Source of the DNA: Nitrospirota bacterium | Lineage (GTDB): Bacteria; Nitrospirota; Thermodesulfovibrionia; UBA6902 | Direction: 5' to 3' | Assembly (NCBI GenBank): GCA_016214845.1 | Contig: JACRMS010000002.1 | Span: 1-39,980, forward strand | Length of the DNA stretch: 39,980 nt | Part shown: positions 27,426 through 35,517 of the stretch, in pieces | Layout: every line of letters starts with the position of its first letter | How positions within the stretch are numbered: the first letter of the stretch is position 1 | Program-made: the position numbers and the translations under genes | Notes under the pieces: model-generated | The model's database searches: none | What the model was told of the DNA's origin: nothing | The model's input: only the letters and a program-made list of their open reading frames with translations

Positions 27426-27536
27426 ACCGTTCATGCCTCCTTTAAATTTCAGGATGAATTATTTATCGGCTGTTTAGTCCTTATTTACAGTGATTCGGAT
27501 TACAGGGGCTTAAGCTGTTGTCAAGGCGGGGGATTT

Positions 27537-27950
27537 ATGCTAATAGAACAATATATGTTTATATCTTATCAGCCCCGCATTTTCATAATATTCACTTTTT
27601 TAATTTGTATATCTCTTTATATTGGAGGATGCACTGCAGCTCCGGGAAAAAGCGACGCCGATAGAGTAATAACAAAACATTTTGAAGCAAAAGGATACAG
27701 GGTAGTCGAGCTTAACACCGGTAATATCAATGCCGTACCGATGGGCGAAAAACAATACATGGGCACGCCCGGATATTATGTTGATGTGACATCTATGACT
27801 TTGGAAGTTTCCGTGAACATGAGGGAGAAGCCGAATTTCAAGCCCGGGCAAAAAATAACTTTTAAGAACGCCCGTGTTCTGGTCCGCCAACACACCGGAC
27901 CGGACAAAGAATGGGTCATCGCAAATATCATAGGGATATCCCTGCCATAA
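27537..27950 (+). CDS. Small predicted lipoprotein, function unknown
   Basis: A 137-residue precursor from ATG 27537 (GGGGG about four bases before it) or ATG 27555. A hydrophobic stretch FIIFTFLICISLYIGGC ends in a lipobox (IGGC). The mature part of about 107 residues is mostly beta: YRVVELNTGNINAVPMGEKQ, YYVDVTSMTLEVS and the C-terminal KEWVIANIIGISLP. The open frame extends to 27210 but that part is antisense to the TPR gene and is not credible. It lies 131 bases before the HEAT/HD-GYP pair on the same strand. I do not recognise the family. Confidence 0.65.
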   Translation: MLIEQYMFISYQPRIFIIFTFLICISLYIGGCTAAPGKSDADRVITKHFEAKGYRVVELNTGNINAVPMGEKQYMGTPGYYVDVTSMTLEVSVNMREKPNFKPGQKITFKNARVLVRQHTGPDKEWVIANIIGISLP

Positions 27951-28081
27951 GCTTTAGCATCAAACTCAAGAAATCCTTGATTTATTTCGAAAAGATTATT
28001 GTTATTTGCTATAAGGTCTTAACTGACATGAAGGGCTGTTAGCTGTTAACCGATTTTTGGTTATCAAAGGGGAAATGGACA

Positions 28082-30139
28082 GTGTTTGACTTAAAAGAAA
28101 ATGTGCCGCTTGACACCAGGTTGCTCAGTGAAGCAATTATTGAATTAAACATCTCCCGCCACAACGTATCCATTTATCCCCGTAACCACCCCATAGTAGA
28201 TACATCACTCAACAAGGCATTTGACCATTTACAGCAGCTTTTTGAATTGAGACAGGAAATCACGCTTGCAATAGCAAAAGACACCCTGATTATTGATATG
28301 CAGCACCTTGACAGGCAAAATCCGGTCTACAAGGATTTTGCCGCCTGCCTCAGCGGGATGAACATCGCTTCTGTGACATTTGTTCAGGGCTTGACAAAAG
28401 AAGAACTTTACTCATTTCACAGTTTCCTGCTGAAAAATATTCCTGACGAATTTGCGGGAGACATGCAGGAGTTTCTGGCAGAATATAACCTGGTCAATAT
28501 CAAAATCGGGTTTATAGATTATTCTGCGTTCATTATGACGGGATTGGAATCCGGGCAGACTGACACAGGGGAATCGCTTCTGGAAAAATATGTATACGGT
28601 CTTCTTGAGGGAAGTTTAGACACGGAAGACGCATATGACGTTCTGTTTAATATGCCTCCCGGACAATTCGCTGAACTGATAAACAATGCGGCCCCGGATA
28701 AAATCCGGGAAGACAGCTATGACAGGATAATCACTTCTTACATCAGGAGGTCCTCGGAAAGGGCGTTTTCCGGGAAAAAACTTGCGAAATTTCTCGGCTT
28801 TATTAATGACCTCAATCCCGGATTAAAGCAGCAGTTCCTGTCTTCTACGGCCAATGCCATGTCGCGTGATTTGACCTCTATTGAGAAATCTCTCAGGGAC
28901 ATGTCGGCAGACGATTTCATAGAGCTGTTCAGCATAATTAATGAGTATTCGGGGAGTATCCCGGAGGCGCTTAAAAATCTGCTCGACAAGTTCTCGGCAT
29001 ATCAGCAAAAACCTTCTTATGGCGGCGGGCTTGTTGAGGATGACATCTTTATATCTCCAGAAGTTGCCGCACTCTTTGAGAAAGCCAAATTCAGCGAATT
29101 TGTAACGGATTCATATCAGGCTGAAATTCAGCGTATTTTAAAAGCCGATACTCAGAAAGCCAGCGCCGAGCTGACAATAGCGTTCGCAAAGGAATGGAGC
29201 GATGAGCATATCGAAAAAGATTTTAACCGGATAATACTGGAGCTGCTTTCATCCGCCATACCGGACATTATTGACCGGGAAGATTACGGCTTGTTTGCCG
29301 GTATTCTGCAAGAGCAGATGGTACAATTCATAAACACCGGCCAGTACGGACAGGTGTTGAAGACAATCAGGACATTGGGGTCAAACGCCGATAACAGGCT
29401 GTCCTCTGTTGCGGTCCAATACTATAATTCTCCGCAGTTTATCTCCTCGCTGGTTGATTCGTTAAGGGTCATGGGCAGGCAGATGAGGGATGACGCCATG
29501 CTGCTTTGCGATTATTACGATGAAAAGGTCCTTCCCCCTTTGATGGATGCGCTTTTTGTTGAAGAGTCTCCGGCAACGAGGAAATTTATTCTAAGCGCAA
29601 TAACGCATTTTGGTTATAAAGCTGCTGATGAAGCCGTAAAACGTCTTGGCGACAAAAGGTGGTTCGTAACGAGGAACCTGCTCTTTATTTTGCTTGAATG
29701 CGGCAATGAAGAGGCGCTTAAACTGGCAAAGCCATTCTGCAATCATGAGAATCCCAAGGTAAGTTTCGAGGCGATAAAATGCCTGCTGAAGGCAAAGGAT
29801 GAGTATGGCATTACATCGCTCAGAAACTGTCTCAACCCGGAATCCGAAGAGCTCATTAAGAAAGCCCTTGACCTTGCAGGGGCCTTCAAAGTAAAAGAAG
29901 TTGTTACTGACCTGATCAAAATGCTGGAAAAAAGAGCAATGTTTGGGGCTGACTTTGAAAAAAAAATCCCTTTTGTGAGGGCGCTCGGACAGATAGGAGA
30001 TCCGGCCGCACTGGATACACTCAGAAACATTCTTAACGAGAAGTCTCTTTTTTTCAAAAACGCTCTCGACAGATTGAAAGAAGAAATAAAAAGGACCCTT
30101 AAGCATTATCCGGAGGAATCGGTTAAGGATATAAAGTAA
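28082..30139 (+). CDS. HEAT-repeat protein sharing an N-terminal module with the adjacent HD-GYP protein
   Basis: A 685-residue cytosolic protein starting at GTG 28082. Residues 15-125 form a module (IELNISRHNVSIYPRNHPIV, then DTLIIDMQHLDRQNP and GMNIASVTFVQGLTKEELYSF) that recurs in the next gene. The middle is helical with no recognised domain. Residues about 500-670 are HEAT/PBS-lyase-like repeats (FILSAITHFGYKAADEAVKRL, FVTRNLLFILLECGNEEALKL, FEAIKCLLKAKDEYGITSL, FVRALGQIGDPAALDTL). It has no enzyme motif, so a protein-binding or scaffold role is most likely. The HD-GYP gene starts 3 bases after its stop, indicating coupled expression. Confidence 0.8.
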   Translation: MFDLKENVPLDTRLLSEAIIELNISRHNVSIYPRNHPIVDTSLNKAFDHLQQLFELRQEITLAIAKDTLIIDMQHLDRQNPVYKDFAACLSGMNIASVTFVQGLTKEELYSFHSFLLKNIPDEFAGDMQEFLAEYNLVNIKIGFIDYSAFIMTGLESGQTDTGESLLEKYVYGLLEGSLDTEDAYDVLFNMPPGQFAELINNAAPDKIREDSYDRIITSYIRRSSERAFSGKKLAKFLGFINDLNPGLKQQFLSSTANAMSRDLTSIEKSLRDMSADDFIELFSIINEYSGSIPEALKNLLDKFSAYQQKPSYGGGLVEDDIFISPEVAALFEKAKFSEFVTDSYQAEIQRILKADTQKASAELTIAFAKEWSDEHIEKDFNRIILELLSSAIPDIIDREDYGLFAGILQEQMVQFINTGQYGQVLKTIRTLGSNADNRLSSVAVQYYNSPQFISSLVDSLRVMGRQMRDDAMLLCDYYDEKVLPPLMDALFVEESPATRKFILSAITHFGYKAADEAVKRLGDKRWFVTRNLLFILLECGNEEALKLAKPFCNHENPKVSFEAIKCLLKAKDEYGITSLRNCLNPESEELIKKALDLAGAFKVKEVVTDLIKMLEKRAMFGADFEKKIPFVRALGQIGDPAALDTLRNILNEKSLFFKNALDRLKEEIKRTLKHYPEESVKDIK

Positions 30140-30142
30140 GAC

Positions 30143-31234
30143 ATGACAACGTTAAAAAATTTCATCACGACATTTATGGTCGCCGTATCAAACTGCGCGC
30201 TTTATACAAAAGACCATGAGGCCTTTGACGAGCTGGCGAAGAATGCCTTTTCAGCTCTTAATGGACTGCTTGATGAAAGTTTTGAAATAATGATAATCGA
30301 AAACAACCTGATAATAAACAAGACGCCGGTCCGGGACGCCGGAATACATAATAGTAATCTTGTAAAGCGTCTCAGGAGAAAAGGCATCACACGTATCGAT
30401 TTTTTTAAGGGGGTGACCCTTTCAGAGGTCAAACAGATTATCATCGATTTTTCAACGCCCGGCAAAGGATTAACATCCTGCCCCCATATAAAGACAGGTA
30501 TTGTTGACGTTAACGTGAGCGCTCCGTGGCTGGATGCCGGCAGCATCCCCTTTTCCCCTTCGGACAATGTCGAAAAAGTGCAGAAGGTCTTTCATTCAAT
30601 ATCGCCTTTCAGGCAGCTTCCGGTAACAGAGCTTGAAGAAGTTGTGTTCCACTTTATCGCAACTTTCAAAAGAGAAGCGAACATCCTGAAAGTCCTGAGC
30701 CCGGTAAAGGCTTTTAGCGAATATACTTACACACACGCAACCAACGTCTCTGTACTTTCGATATTTCAGGCGGAATCCCTTGGCATAAAAGACGAACTCT
30801 TGCGTGATATCGGCATCTCGGCTTTACTGCATGATACCGGCAAGATGTTTGTTCCAAAGGAAATCCTCGAAAAAGCGGGCGCTCTCGATGACAGGGAATT
30901 TGCCGAGATGAAGAAGCATCCGCTTTACGGCGCGAGATACCTCGCAAAGATGAATGATGTCCCCAGGCTTGCCCCTGTTATTGCATTTGAGCATCATTTG
31001 AAATACGACGGCTCCGGATATCCCGGACTTTCCATGGAGGGAAAAAGACAGCACATCGGCAGTCAGATTGTCGCCATCTCCGATTTCTTTGACGCCCTCC
31101 GCACTCACAGGCCCTACAGGAAAAGCGTCGACGCAAAGACTATTTTAGTAATGATGGAAAAAAGCGCGGGCAGGGATTTCAACCCGTTCCTGGTCGATAA
31201 TTTCATAAGAATACTTCAGCCGGTAATTAATTAG
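30143..31234 (+). CDS. HD-GYP domain phosphodiesterase
   Basis: A 363-residue protein. Residues 1-125 are the module shared with the HEAT protein (VAVSNCALYTKDHEAF, NNLIINKTPVRDAG, KGITRIDFFKGVTLSEVKQI). Residues about 185-360 are an HD-GYP domain with ISALLHDTGKMFVPKEIL (HD pair), KKHPLYGARYL, FEHHLKYDGSGYPG and DFFDALRTHRPYRK. All expected metal and GYP residues are present, so c-di-GMP hydrolysis is likely. There is no receiver or other named sensor domain; the shared N-terminal module may be the input. It ends the plus-strand operon before a strong terminator. Confidence 0.9.
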   Translation: MTTLKNFITTFMVAVSNCALYTKDHEAFDELAKNAFSALNGLLDESFEIMIIENNLIINKTPVRDAGIHNSNLVKRLRRKGITRIDFFKGVTLSEVKQIIIDFSTPGKGLTSCPHIKTGIVDVNVSAPWLDAGSIPFSPSDNVEKVQKVFHSISPFRQLPVTELEEVVFHFIATFKREANILKVLSPVKAFSEYTYTHATNVSVLSIFQAESLGIKDELLRDIGISALLHDTGKMFVPKEILEKAGALDDREFAEMKKHPLYGARYLAKMNDVPRLAPVIAFEHHLKYDGSGYPGLSMEGKRQHIGSQIVAISDFFDALRTHRPYRKSVDAKTILVMMEKSAGRDFNPFLVDNFIRILQPVIN

Positions 31235-31260
31235 TCCATTCATACATCACTCTGTCTGTC

Positions 31261-31297
31261 ATTCCGGCAGTCCTTAAGCCGGAATCCGGTCTTTTTT
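31261..31297 (+). terminator. Rho-independent-type terminator after the HD-GYP gene (REP-like stem)
   Basis: ATTCCGGC (31261-31268) pairs perfectly with GCCGGAAT (31278-31285) around a 9-base loop, and six T follow at 31292-31297. The GTCATTCCGGC...GGAATCCGGT form is that of a dispersed REP-like repeat used as a terminator. The T-run starts 6 bases after the stem, a little late. Confidence 0.6.
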
Positions 31298-31358
31298 AAT
31301 TCCTTGTGAATCGACCAAGTCAGGAATTAAGGAAAAGGCGCATTCATCAACAGGCTTA

Positions 31359-32465
31359 TTAGATCTTCAACAATCTCCTCGCTATCTTGCCGGTTGCCGT
31401 CTCATACGCGCTCAGTGCGCCGTGGGGGCATACCTCGATGCAGCAGTAGCACCTTATGCATTTATCATAATCGAAGTGGACCTTTCTCTTGTCATGCGTT
31501 ATCGCTTTCGCGGGGCAGTATTTCCAGCATTCGCCGCAGAGTTTGCAGAGGGAGTCGTTACATACAGGCCTCTGGACAAGATGCCTGCGCATGAAACCGT
31601 GAAACTTTCTGGGCCCAAAGACAAGTGTGACTATCTCCGGGAATTTGAAGTCATTTATATCAGGAAGGTCGCCATCAATTTCAATTATTTCAGTTGTCAG
31701 TCCTTGCTCCATTGCGAATCTGTTGGTCAGTAATTCATCAGGTGCAATACCAAACATCTTACATACCGCAAAATCAACTGCCGCAGTATCACTGCTTCCT
31801 AAAACCACTCCAATATTTCTCGGCTCGCCGCCCTTGCCAGGACCCTGTCCCTGCATCGCGAGAATTCCGTCCATTATCGTGACAGACGGCTTTACCGCCT
31901 GATATATCTTCACAAGAAGTTTCGCGAACATCTCCCTGTCAACTCCGGTCCTGAAATGCCACTCGGGTTTTTTCATGCCGACAATGCAGCCGAACAGATT
32001 TTTTATGCCGAGCGTCAGGAGCATCTGCGCGTGGGTCTTCAGTTTCGGCAGGTTGATGAGAAAGTCGGCGTTCACCGCGTCCCCTGCGATCTCGATCTCG
32101 TTAAAAGGTTTCCCGACGTCAACGGCCGTGGATATTTTAAATTCCCTGAACTCGACATCCAGCCCTTCAAGCGCGCTTCTGACTCCGCTTTCTTTCAGGA
32201 TCTTTTCGAACGATGCCGCGGCAGAGCTGTCAGAGATAACCGGGCTGGCTCCTTTATCAATAACATACTCAGCAGCCGCCTTTATTATCATGGGATGAGT
32301 GACAACCGCCTTTTCAGGCGGGGCAGGCGCGAGAAGGTTGGGTTTGATAACAACCCTCATGTTTTTCCGGATCATGTTTCCTGCCGTGGCATCCATGATC
32401 TCAAAAAACACCGGCTTCAGCTTTTTGTAATCATACTCCGCTTTCCTGACGAACACCTTTGACAT
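31359..32465 (-). CDS. DUF362 protein with two C-terminal 4Fe-4S clusters
   Basis: A 368-residue protein. DUF362 covers residues 1-290 (MRVVIKPNLLAPAPPEKAVV, INLPKLKTHAQMLLTLGIKN with LFGCIVGMKKPEWH, GGEPRNIGVVLGSSDTAAVD). The end is a bacterial-ferredoxin pair, CKLCGECWKYCP and CIRCYCCIEVCP, giving two [4Fe-4S] clusters. Such fusions are common in anaerobes and their redox partner is unknown. There is no signal peptide, so it is cytosolic. The PPOX copy lies 15 bases upstream on the same strand, so the two may be co-transcribed, which hints at flavin-iron-sulfur electron flow. That link is inference. Confidence 0.88.
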   Translation of the reverse strand: MSKVFVRKAEYDYKKLKPVFFEIMDATAGNMIRKNMRVVIKPNLLAPAPPEKAVVTHPMIIKAAAEYVIDKGASPVISDSSAAASFEKILKESGVRSALEGLDVEFREFKISTAVDVGKPFNEIEIAGDAVNADFLINLPKLKTHAQMLLTLGIKNLFGCIVGMKKPEWHFRTGVDREMFAKLLVKIYQAVKPSVTIMDGILAMQGQGPGKGGEPRNIGVVLGSSDTAAVDFAVCKMFGIAPDELLTNRFAMEQGLTTEIIEIDGDLPDINDFKFPEIVTLVFGPRKFHGFMRRHLVQRPVCNDSLCKLCGECWKYCPAKAITHDKRKVHFDYDKCIRCYCCIEVCPHGALSAYETATGKIARRLLKI

Positions 32466-32480
32466 ATCGGATATGGTACC

Positions 32481-32870
32481 CTAATTGACCTCTCCGCTTC
32501 CAACAAGCGGCAGTATCTTCTCAACATTGAAATGCACAAGATACTTGGGTCCCTTTGCCCTGTCCTCCTCAGGTGTGAGGTTCCCCATGGTCATCTTCGC
32601 TATAAGCGGAGAATCAGTCTCTTCCTTTATCTTTTTCAAATGAAGTCTAAGGCCGCTGTACCCAGGCGCGCTTTCGTGGAAGAGAAATGCCGCGTAAGAG
32701 TTGGATTGAAGATTGTGATGAGTCAATTTTTGTCTCATTAAAAATGCGACAGTGCCGTCATCAAAAACATGCGGACGGGAATAAATAGCGGCATTCACCT
32801 TCCCCTCCGAATCAGAGGTAGCGAGCACCCCTGTACCCTTTGCGCTCTCAAAATATTTTTTCAGGTCCAT
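32481..32870 (-). CDS. PPOX-fold flavin-binding protein (copy 2 of a duplicated gene)
   Basis: This copy encodes 129 residues differing from the 767-1159 product at about 19 positions. All of RPHVFDDGTVAFLMRQKLTH followed by HNLQ is identical, and most changes are conservative (Ser/Ala, Glu/Asp, Ile/Val), so selection has kept the protein. AAAGGAG abuts a first ATG (32876) and lies 6 bases before the second, so ATG 32870 is the start and matches copy 1. Instead of lipocalin and cupin neighbours, this copy is followed by the DUF362-ferredoxin gene. Upstream is the shortened remnant of the copy-1 leader region. Confidence 0.85.
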   Translation of the reverse strand: MDLKKYFESAKGTGVLATSDSEGKVNAAIYSRPHVFDDGTVAFLMRQKLTHHNLQSNSYAAFLFHESAPGYSGLRLHLKKIKEETDSPLIAKMTMGNLTPEEDRAKGPKYLVHFNVEKILPLVGSGEVN

Positions 32871-32924
32871 TGTCATCTCCTTTGTTTGATCGTCCCTGTC
32901 AGTCTTAACGATTTCCTCTTTCAG

Positions 32925-33103
32925 CTAATTAGAGTCTGTCCATAAACTCGAACATCGGACCGTCATTCCCGTGCCTAAAGCACCTACTGTTGGCAGTCTG
33001 TTTAGCGGGAATCCAGTCTTTTAAATAAGTTCTGGATGCCCGATTAAAGACTTCGGGCATGACAAAAATAAAAAATAGCAATTTATGGACAGACTCTAAT
33101 TAG
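32925..33103. mobile_element. MITE-like element, 163 bp, with 14-bp terminal inverted repeats and 8-bp target duplication
   Basis: AGTCTGTCCATAAA (32933-32946) and TTTATGGACAGACT (33082-33095) are perfect inverted repeats. Each is flanked by CTAATTAG (32925-32932 and 33096-33103). In the duplicated locus near 1.93 kb the same flanks (TTTCAG and ATTATATCG) are separated by exactly 8 bases, which supports an 8-bp target duplication. The element has no frame for a transposase. Its interior contains GTCATTCCCG...CGGGAAT and ATGCCCG...CGGGCAT hairpins of REP type, so it must be moved in trans. Confidence 0.8.
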
Positions 33104-33138
33104 ATTATATCGTACACCTTCATAAGGCAATACATTGA

Positions 33139-33184
33139 ATGATAATCAGCGGACCGATAGTTATCAACGCTTCTCTTGAACAAA
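33139..33184 (+). pseudogene. Remnant of an SRPBCC gene start (second copy)
   Basis: The frame reads MIISGPIVINASLEQ, aligning with MVISESILINAPLKQ of the intact gene at 1978. It is cut off after about 15 codons by the terminator of the TmcB-like operon. The preceding CATAAGGCAATACA leader is also shared with the intact gene. Confidence 0.75.
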
Positions 33185-33216
33185 AAAAGGAGAAACAGGA
33201 TTACTCCTGTTTCTCC
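33182..33216 (-). terminator. Strong rho-independent terminator of the TmcB-like operon
   Basis: On the minus strand GGAGAAACAGG and CCTGTTTCTCC form an 11-base perfect stem (33216-33206 and 33199-33189) with a 6-base loop, followed by seven T (33188-33182). It begins 30 bases after the stop of the TmcB/DsrK-like gene. Confidence 0.92.
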
Positions 33217-33245
33217 CCGGTATTCCCGACCTGTAAAACGCCCGA

Positions 33246-34562
33246 TTATAAAACCAGCGCGTTTGATACAAGGTTAACAAGCTGTGTGACCTTCATATCA
33301 AGGTTGTAATGCTTGATAACATCGTTAAGCCCGTCAACGCAGTTGTGGCATGAGGTGACAACGTATTTTGCCCCTGTCGCCTCAAGCTGTTTGGCCTTCA
33401 CTATCGCAGACTGCAATCTCCTCGGCCTGTACTCCGACATCGACATGGCGCCGCCGCCGCCCGTACAGCAGTAATTCTCAGCGCGGTTGGGGTACATCTC
33501 CCTGAAATCGCCGACAACGTAATTTAGAAGTTCGCGCGGCTCTTCAGTCAGTCCGCAGCTTCTTGCGTTGTTGCAGGAATCATGGAATGTGTAGGAGCTG
33601 TTATTTTTTGATTTATCGACGTGGATCTTGCCTTCCTTGATGTATCTCAGCATTGTGATTACGGAACTCTCCGCTTCAAACTTGATGTCTTTCTTGGCCC
33701 AGTTGGGTCCTTCACAGCGCGTAGACCTGTAGCCGTGGCCGCATTCGGACATGACGAGTTTTTTGCCTTTCAGCTCTTCAACTTTTTCATAGACACGGCC
33801 TGCCACTGCGCCTCCCAGATCATCATCGCCTGAGAAGAGTCCGAAGTTGGTCATGTCCCAGCCCTCGCTCGGCATGGTCCAGTTTTCCTTTGCCGCATAA
33901 AATATTTTAGCGGCATCGAGGATCGATCTCGGGTCATGCTTTATTTCACGGGGATTGATCGTGTAGACGATGTTTGCGTTCATCTTGTCTATCGGGATCT
34001 TTGCCTTCGGGTTATTCACCTCGCCCTGGAGCTCCTCTTCCTGCCATTCGAGAGTTTCAAGATACTGCTCCTTGAGAACGCCCATCTGGTTGCCGATCTC
34101 CCATTGCTCCTTGCTGACATACTCAACGCCTTCAGGCATTATGCCGACATGCACAAGCAGCCCTCTCATCATACGGTTGAATGTGGCGAAGTCAACTCCC
34201 ATCGGGCAGTTGATAGTGCATCTCCTGCAGTTCGTGCATTTGCCGAACGCGGTGTCCTTCAGCTCTTCAAGCTCCTCATCAGTAAAAACGCTCTTCGCTC
34301 CGACCCATGATGGGAACACCTTCCCTGTCCAGTCATAGTGTTTCTTGAAGATCTTTCTTATCCTGTCGGCCTTGTATGCCGGGGCGTATGTGGGGTCGCC
34401 CGGGTTCGCAAGGACATAGTGGCATGAATCAGTGCACATGCCGCAGTGTACACACGCTGCCAGGGAGCCGACTATCTGGCGGTTGAGTTTCTTGCCCATC
34501 CTGTCGATTACCTTTTGGGCCTTGAAAGACCTCTTTTTGTTTTCATCATTCATTAGAAACAT
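33246..34562 (-). CDS. TmcB/DsrK/HdrD-like iron-sulfur subunit with CCG domains
   Basis: A 438-residue cytoplasmic redox subunit. The N-terminal part has two 4Fe-4S motifs, CVHCGMCTDSCHY (about residues 36-48) and CTNCRRCTINCP (about 110). The C-terminal part has CCG-type motifs: ECGHGYRSTRC, DSCNNARSC, NYCCTGGGGAMS and TSCHNCVDGL. These bind the special cubane clusters of HdrB/HdrD-like proteins and suggest thiol-disulphide or quinol-linked electron transfer. AAAGGAG precedes the ATG by 7 bases. The membrane partner lies upstream on the same strand, as in TmcBC, HmeCD and DsrMK complexes. The electron donor is unknown, and no dsrAB or tmcA is in the window. Confidence 0.88.
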   Translation of the reverse strand: MFLMNDENKKRSFKAQKVIDRMGKKLNRQIVGSLAACVHCGMCTDSCHYVLANPGDPTYAPAYKADRIRKIFKKHYDWTGKVFPSWVGAKSVFTDEELEELKDTAFGKCTNCRRCTINCPMGVDFATFNRMMRGLLVHVGIMPEGVEYVSKEQWEIGNQMGVLKEQYLETLEWQEEELQGEVNNPKAKIPIDKMNANIVYTINPREIKHDPRSILDAAKIFYAAKENWTMPSEGWDMTNFGLFSGDDDLGGAVAGRVYEKVEELKGKKLVMSECGHGYRSTRCEGPNWAKKDIKFEAESSVITMLRYIKEGKIHVDKSKNNSSYTFHDSCNNARSCGLTEEPRELLNYVVGDFREMYPNRAENYCCTGGGGAMSMSEYRPRRLQSAIVKAKQLEATGAKYVVTSCHNCVDGLNDVIKHYNLDMKVTQLVNLVSNALVL

Positions 34563-34594
34563 AGTGTATCTCCTTTTCTATTTATTGTTTGTTT

Positions 34595-34698
34595 AACCAC
34601 AGAGGTAGAGAATAAAATTAATCCGCAGATGTCGCAGATTGCACAGATTGGAAATACTCTTTTGTAAAAAATCTGCGAAAATCTGTGTAATCTGTGGA
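34595..34698. repeat. Long imperfect inverted repeat inside the tmc-like operon
   Basis: TTAACCACAGAGG begins the unit. CGCAGATTGCACAGATTGG near 34633-34651 is mirrored by AATCTGCGAAAATCTGTG and TAATCTGTGG at 34670-34698. It lies between the membrane subunit stop and the TmcB-like start, so it could form a long hairpin in the mRNA and set the ratio of the two subunits. Confidence 0.6.
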
Positions 34699-34736
34699 CC
34701 ATTTTTTCTAACTCCATATTCTGGGGTTTCATTTTT

Positions 34737-35423
34737 TTAATTACTTCCCAATGCAGGTTTACGCCTTAACGGGAACACGCCCCTGCGTCCGAGGGTCTTG
34801 CCGAGATAATGCCTTGTCATCGGGTAATAGAGATAGTGTGAAATTTTGCTGAACGGGACATACATCAGGAAAAAGGCGGTGACAAAGAAGTATGTCAATA
34901 GAATGCCTTCTCCCTGTGATGCGTCATTCGGCACCGAGTAGAATGCAAAGCCGAACCACGCCGTCAGGAGTATAAGTGAAAAATAATCATCAGGCGAGCT
35001 GATAGCGCGGACGTAAACGTTCGACACCCTGCGGATGATGCGCATTATTCCTACGACAAAGGCCGCTCCTATGCAGAATTGGAGAATGCTTTGCACTGTT
35101 GTGGATTTCAGCAGGCCCGGCGCGTACGGGATTATAAATGACAGGCCGATAGACGCGACAACCCCGAGGTGAAAAAGGACGAACTGGAGGTACATCAGCG
35201 GTTTGGTGCGCGTGCTCTCCATTACCCACGGCATAAGGACATTTGCAAGTGAATACCTGCTGCCCTTCTTCGGGTTTGTGTCACCCATGCCTGTTGCGGG
35301 CTGCCGCTCTTTACCCGCGGTCCATTTTAATAACCAGCGTACTCTCAGGAAATAAATTGTCGCCATAAAGACCAGCGCGATCTCCTGAAGTGTGTGTTCT
35401 GAAAAATGTAACAAGTTGCTCAT
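34737..35423 (-). CDS. NarI/DsrM/TmcC-like membrane cytochrome b subunit
   Basis: A 228-residue membrane protein with five predicted helices: about 10-26 (IALVFMATIYFLRVRW), 75-100 (PLMYLQFVLFHLGVVASIGLSF), 110-132, 145-166 and 172-200. His residues in the second helix (VLFHLGV) and last helix (KISHYLYYP) are placed like the haem b ligands of NarI-type subunits. It should pass electrons between the menaquinone pool and the TmcB-like subunit. AAAGGAG lies 7 bases before the ATG. It is separated from the TmcB-like gene by 174 bases containing an inverted repeat. Confidence 0.85.
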   Translation of the reverse strand: MSNLLHFSEHTLQEIALVFMATIYFLRVRWLLKWTAGKERQPATGMGDTNPKKGSRYSLANVLMPWVMESTRTKPLMYLQFVLFHLGVVASIGLSFIIPYAPGLLKSTTVQSILQFCIGAAFVVGIMRIIRRVSNVYVRAISSPDDYFSLILLTAWFGFAFYSVPNDASQGEGILLTYFFVTAFFLMYVPFSKISHYLYYPMTRHYLGKTLGRRGVFPLRRKPALGSN

Positions 35424-35440
35424 GATAGTCTCCTTTCAAC

Positions 35441-35503
35441 GTCACCCTGGACTTGTTTCAGGGTCTATATTGTTATCTTCAGATGCTGAAACAAGTTCAG
35501 CAT
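35441..35503. repeat. Paired REP-like hairpins upstream of the membrane subunit
   Basis: ACCCTG...CAGGGT at 35443-35464 and a perfect ATGCTGAA/TTCAGCAT stem at 35483-35503 form two back-to-back hairpins with TGTTTCA/TGAAACA shared between them. This is a dispersed repeat unit of the GTCACCCTGGACTTGTTTCA class. Confidence 0.6.
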
Positions 35504-35517
35504 GACAAACACGATAA

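Noticed and set aside
27210-27536. Long plus-strand extension of the small lipoprotein frame
   Set aside because: It is antisense to the TPR gene; the signal peptide and lipobox begin only after ATG 27537.
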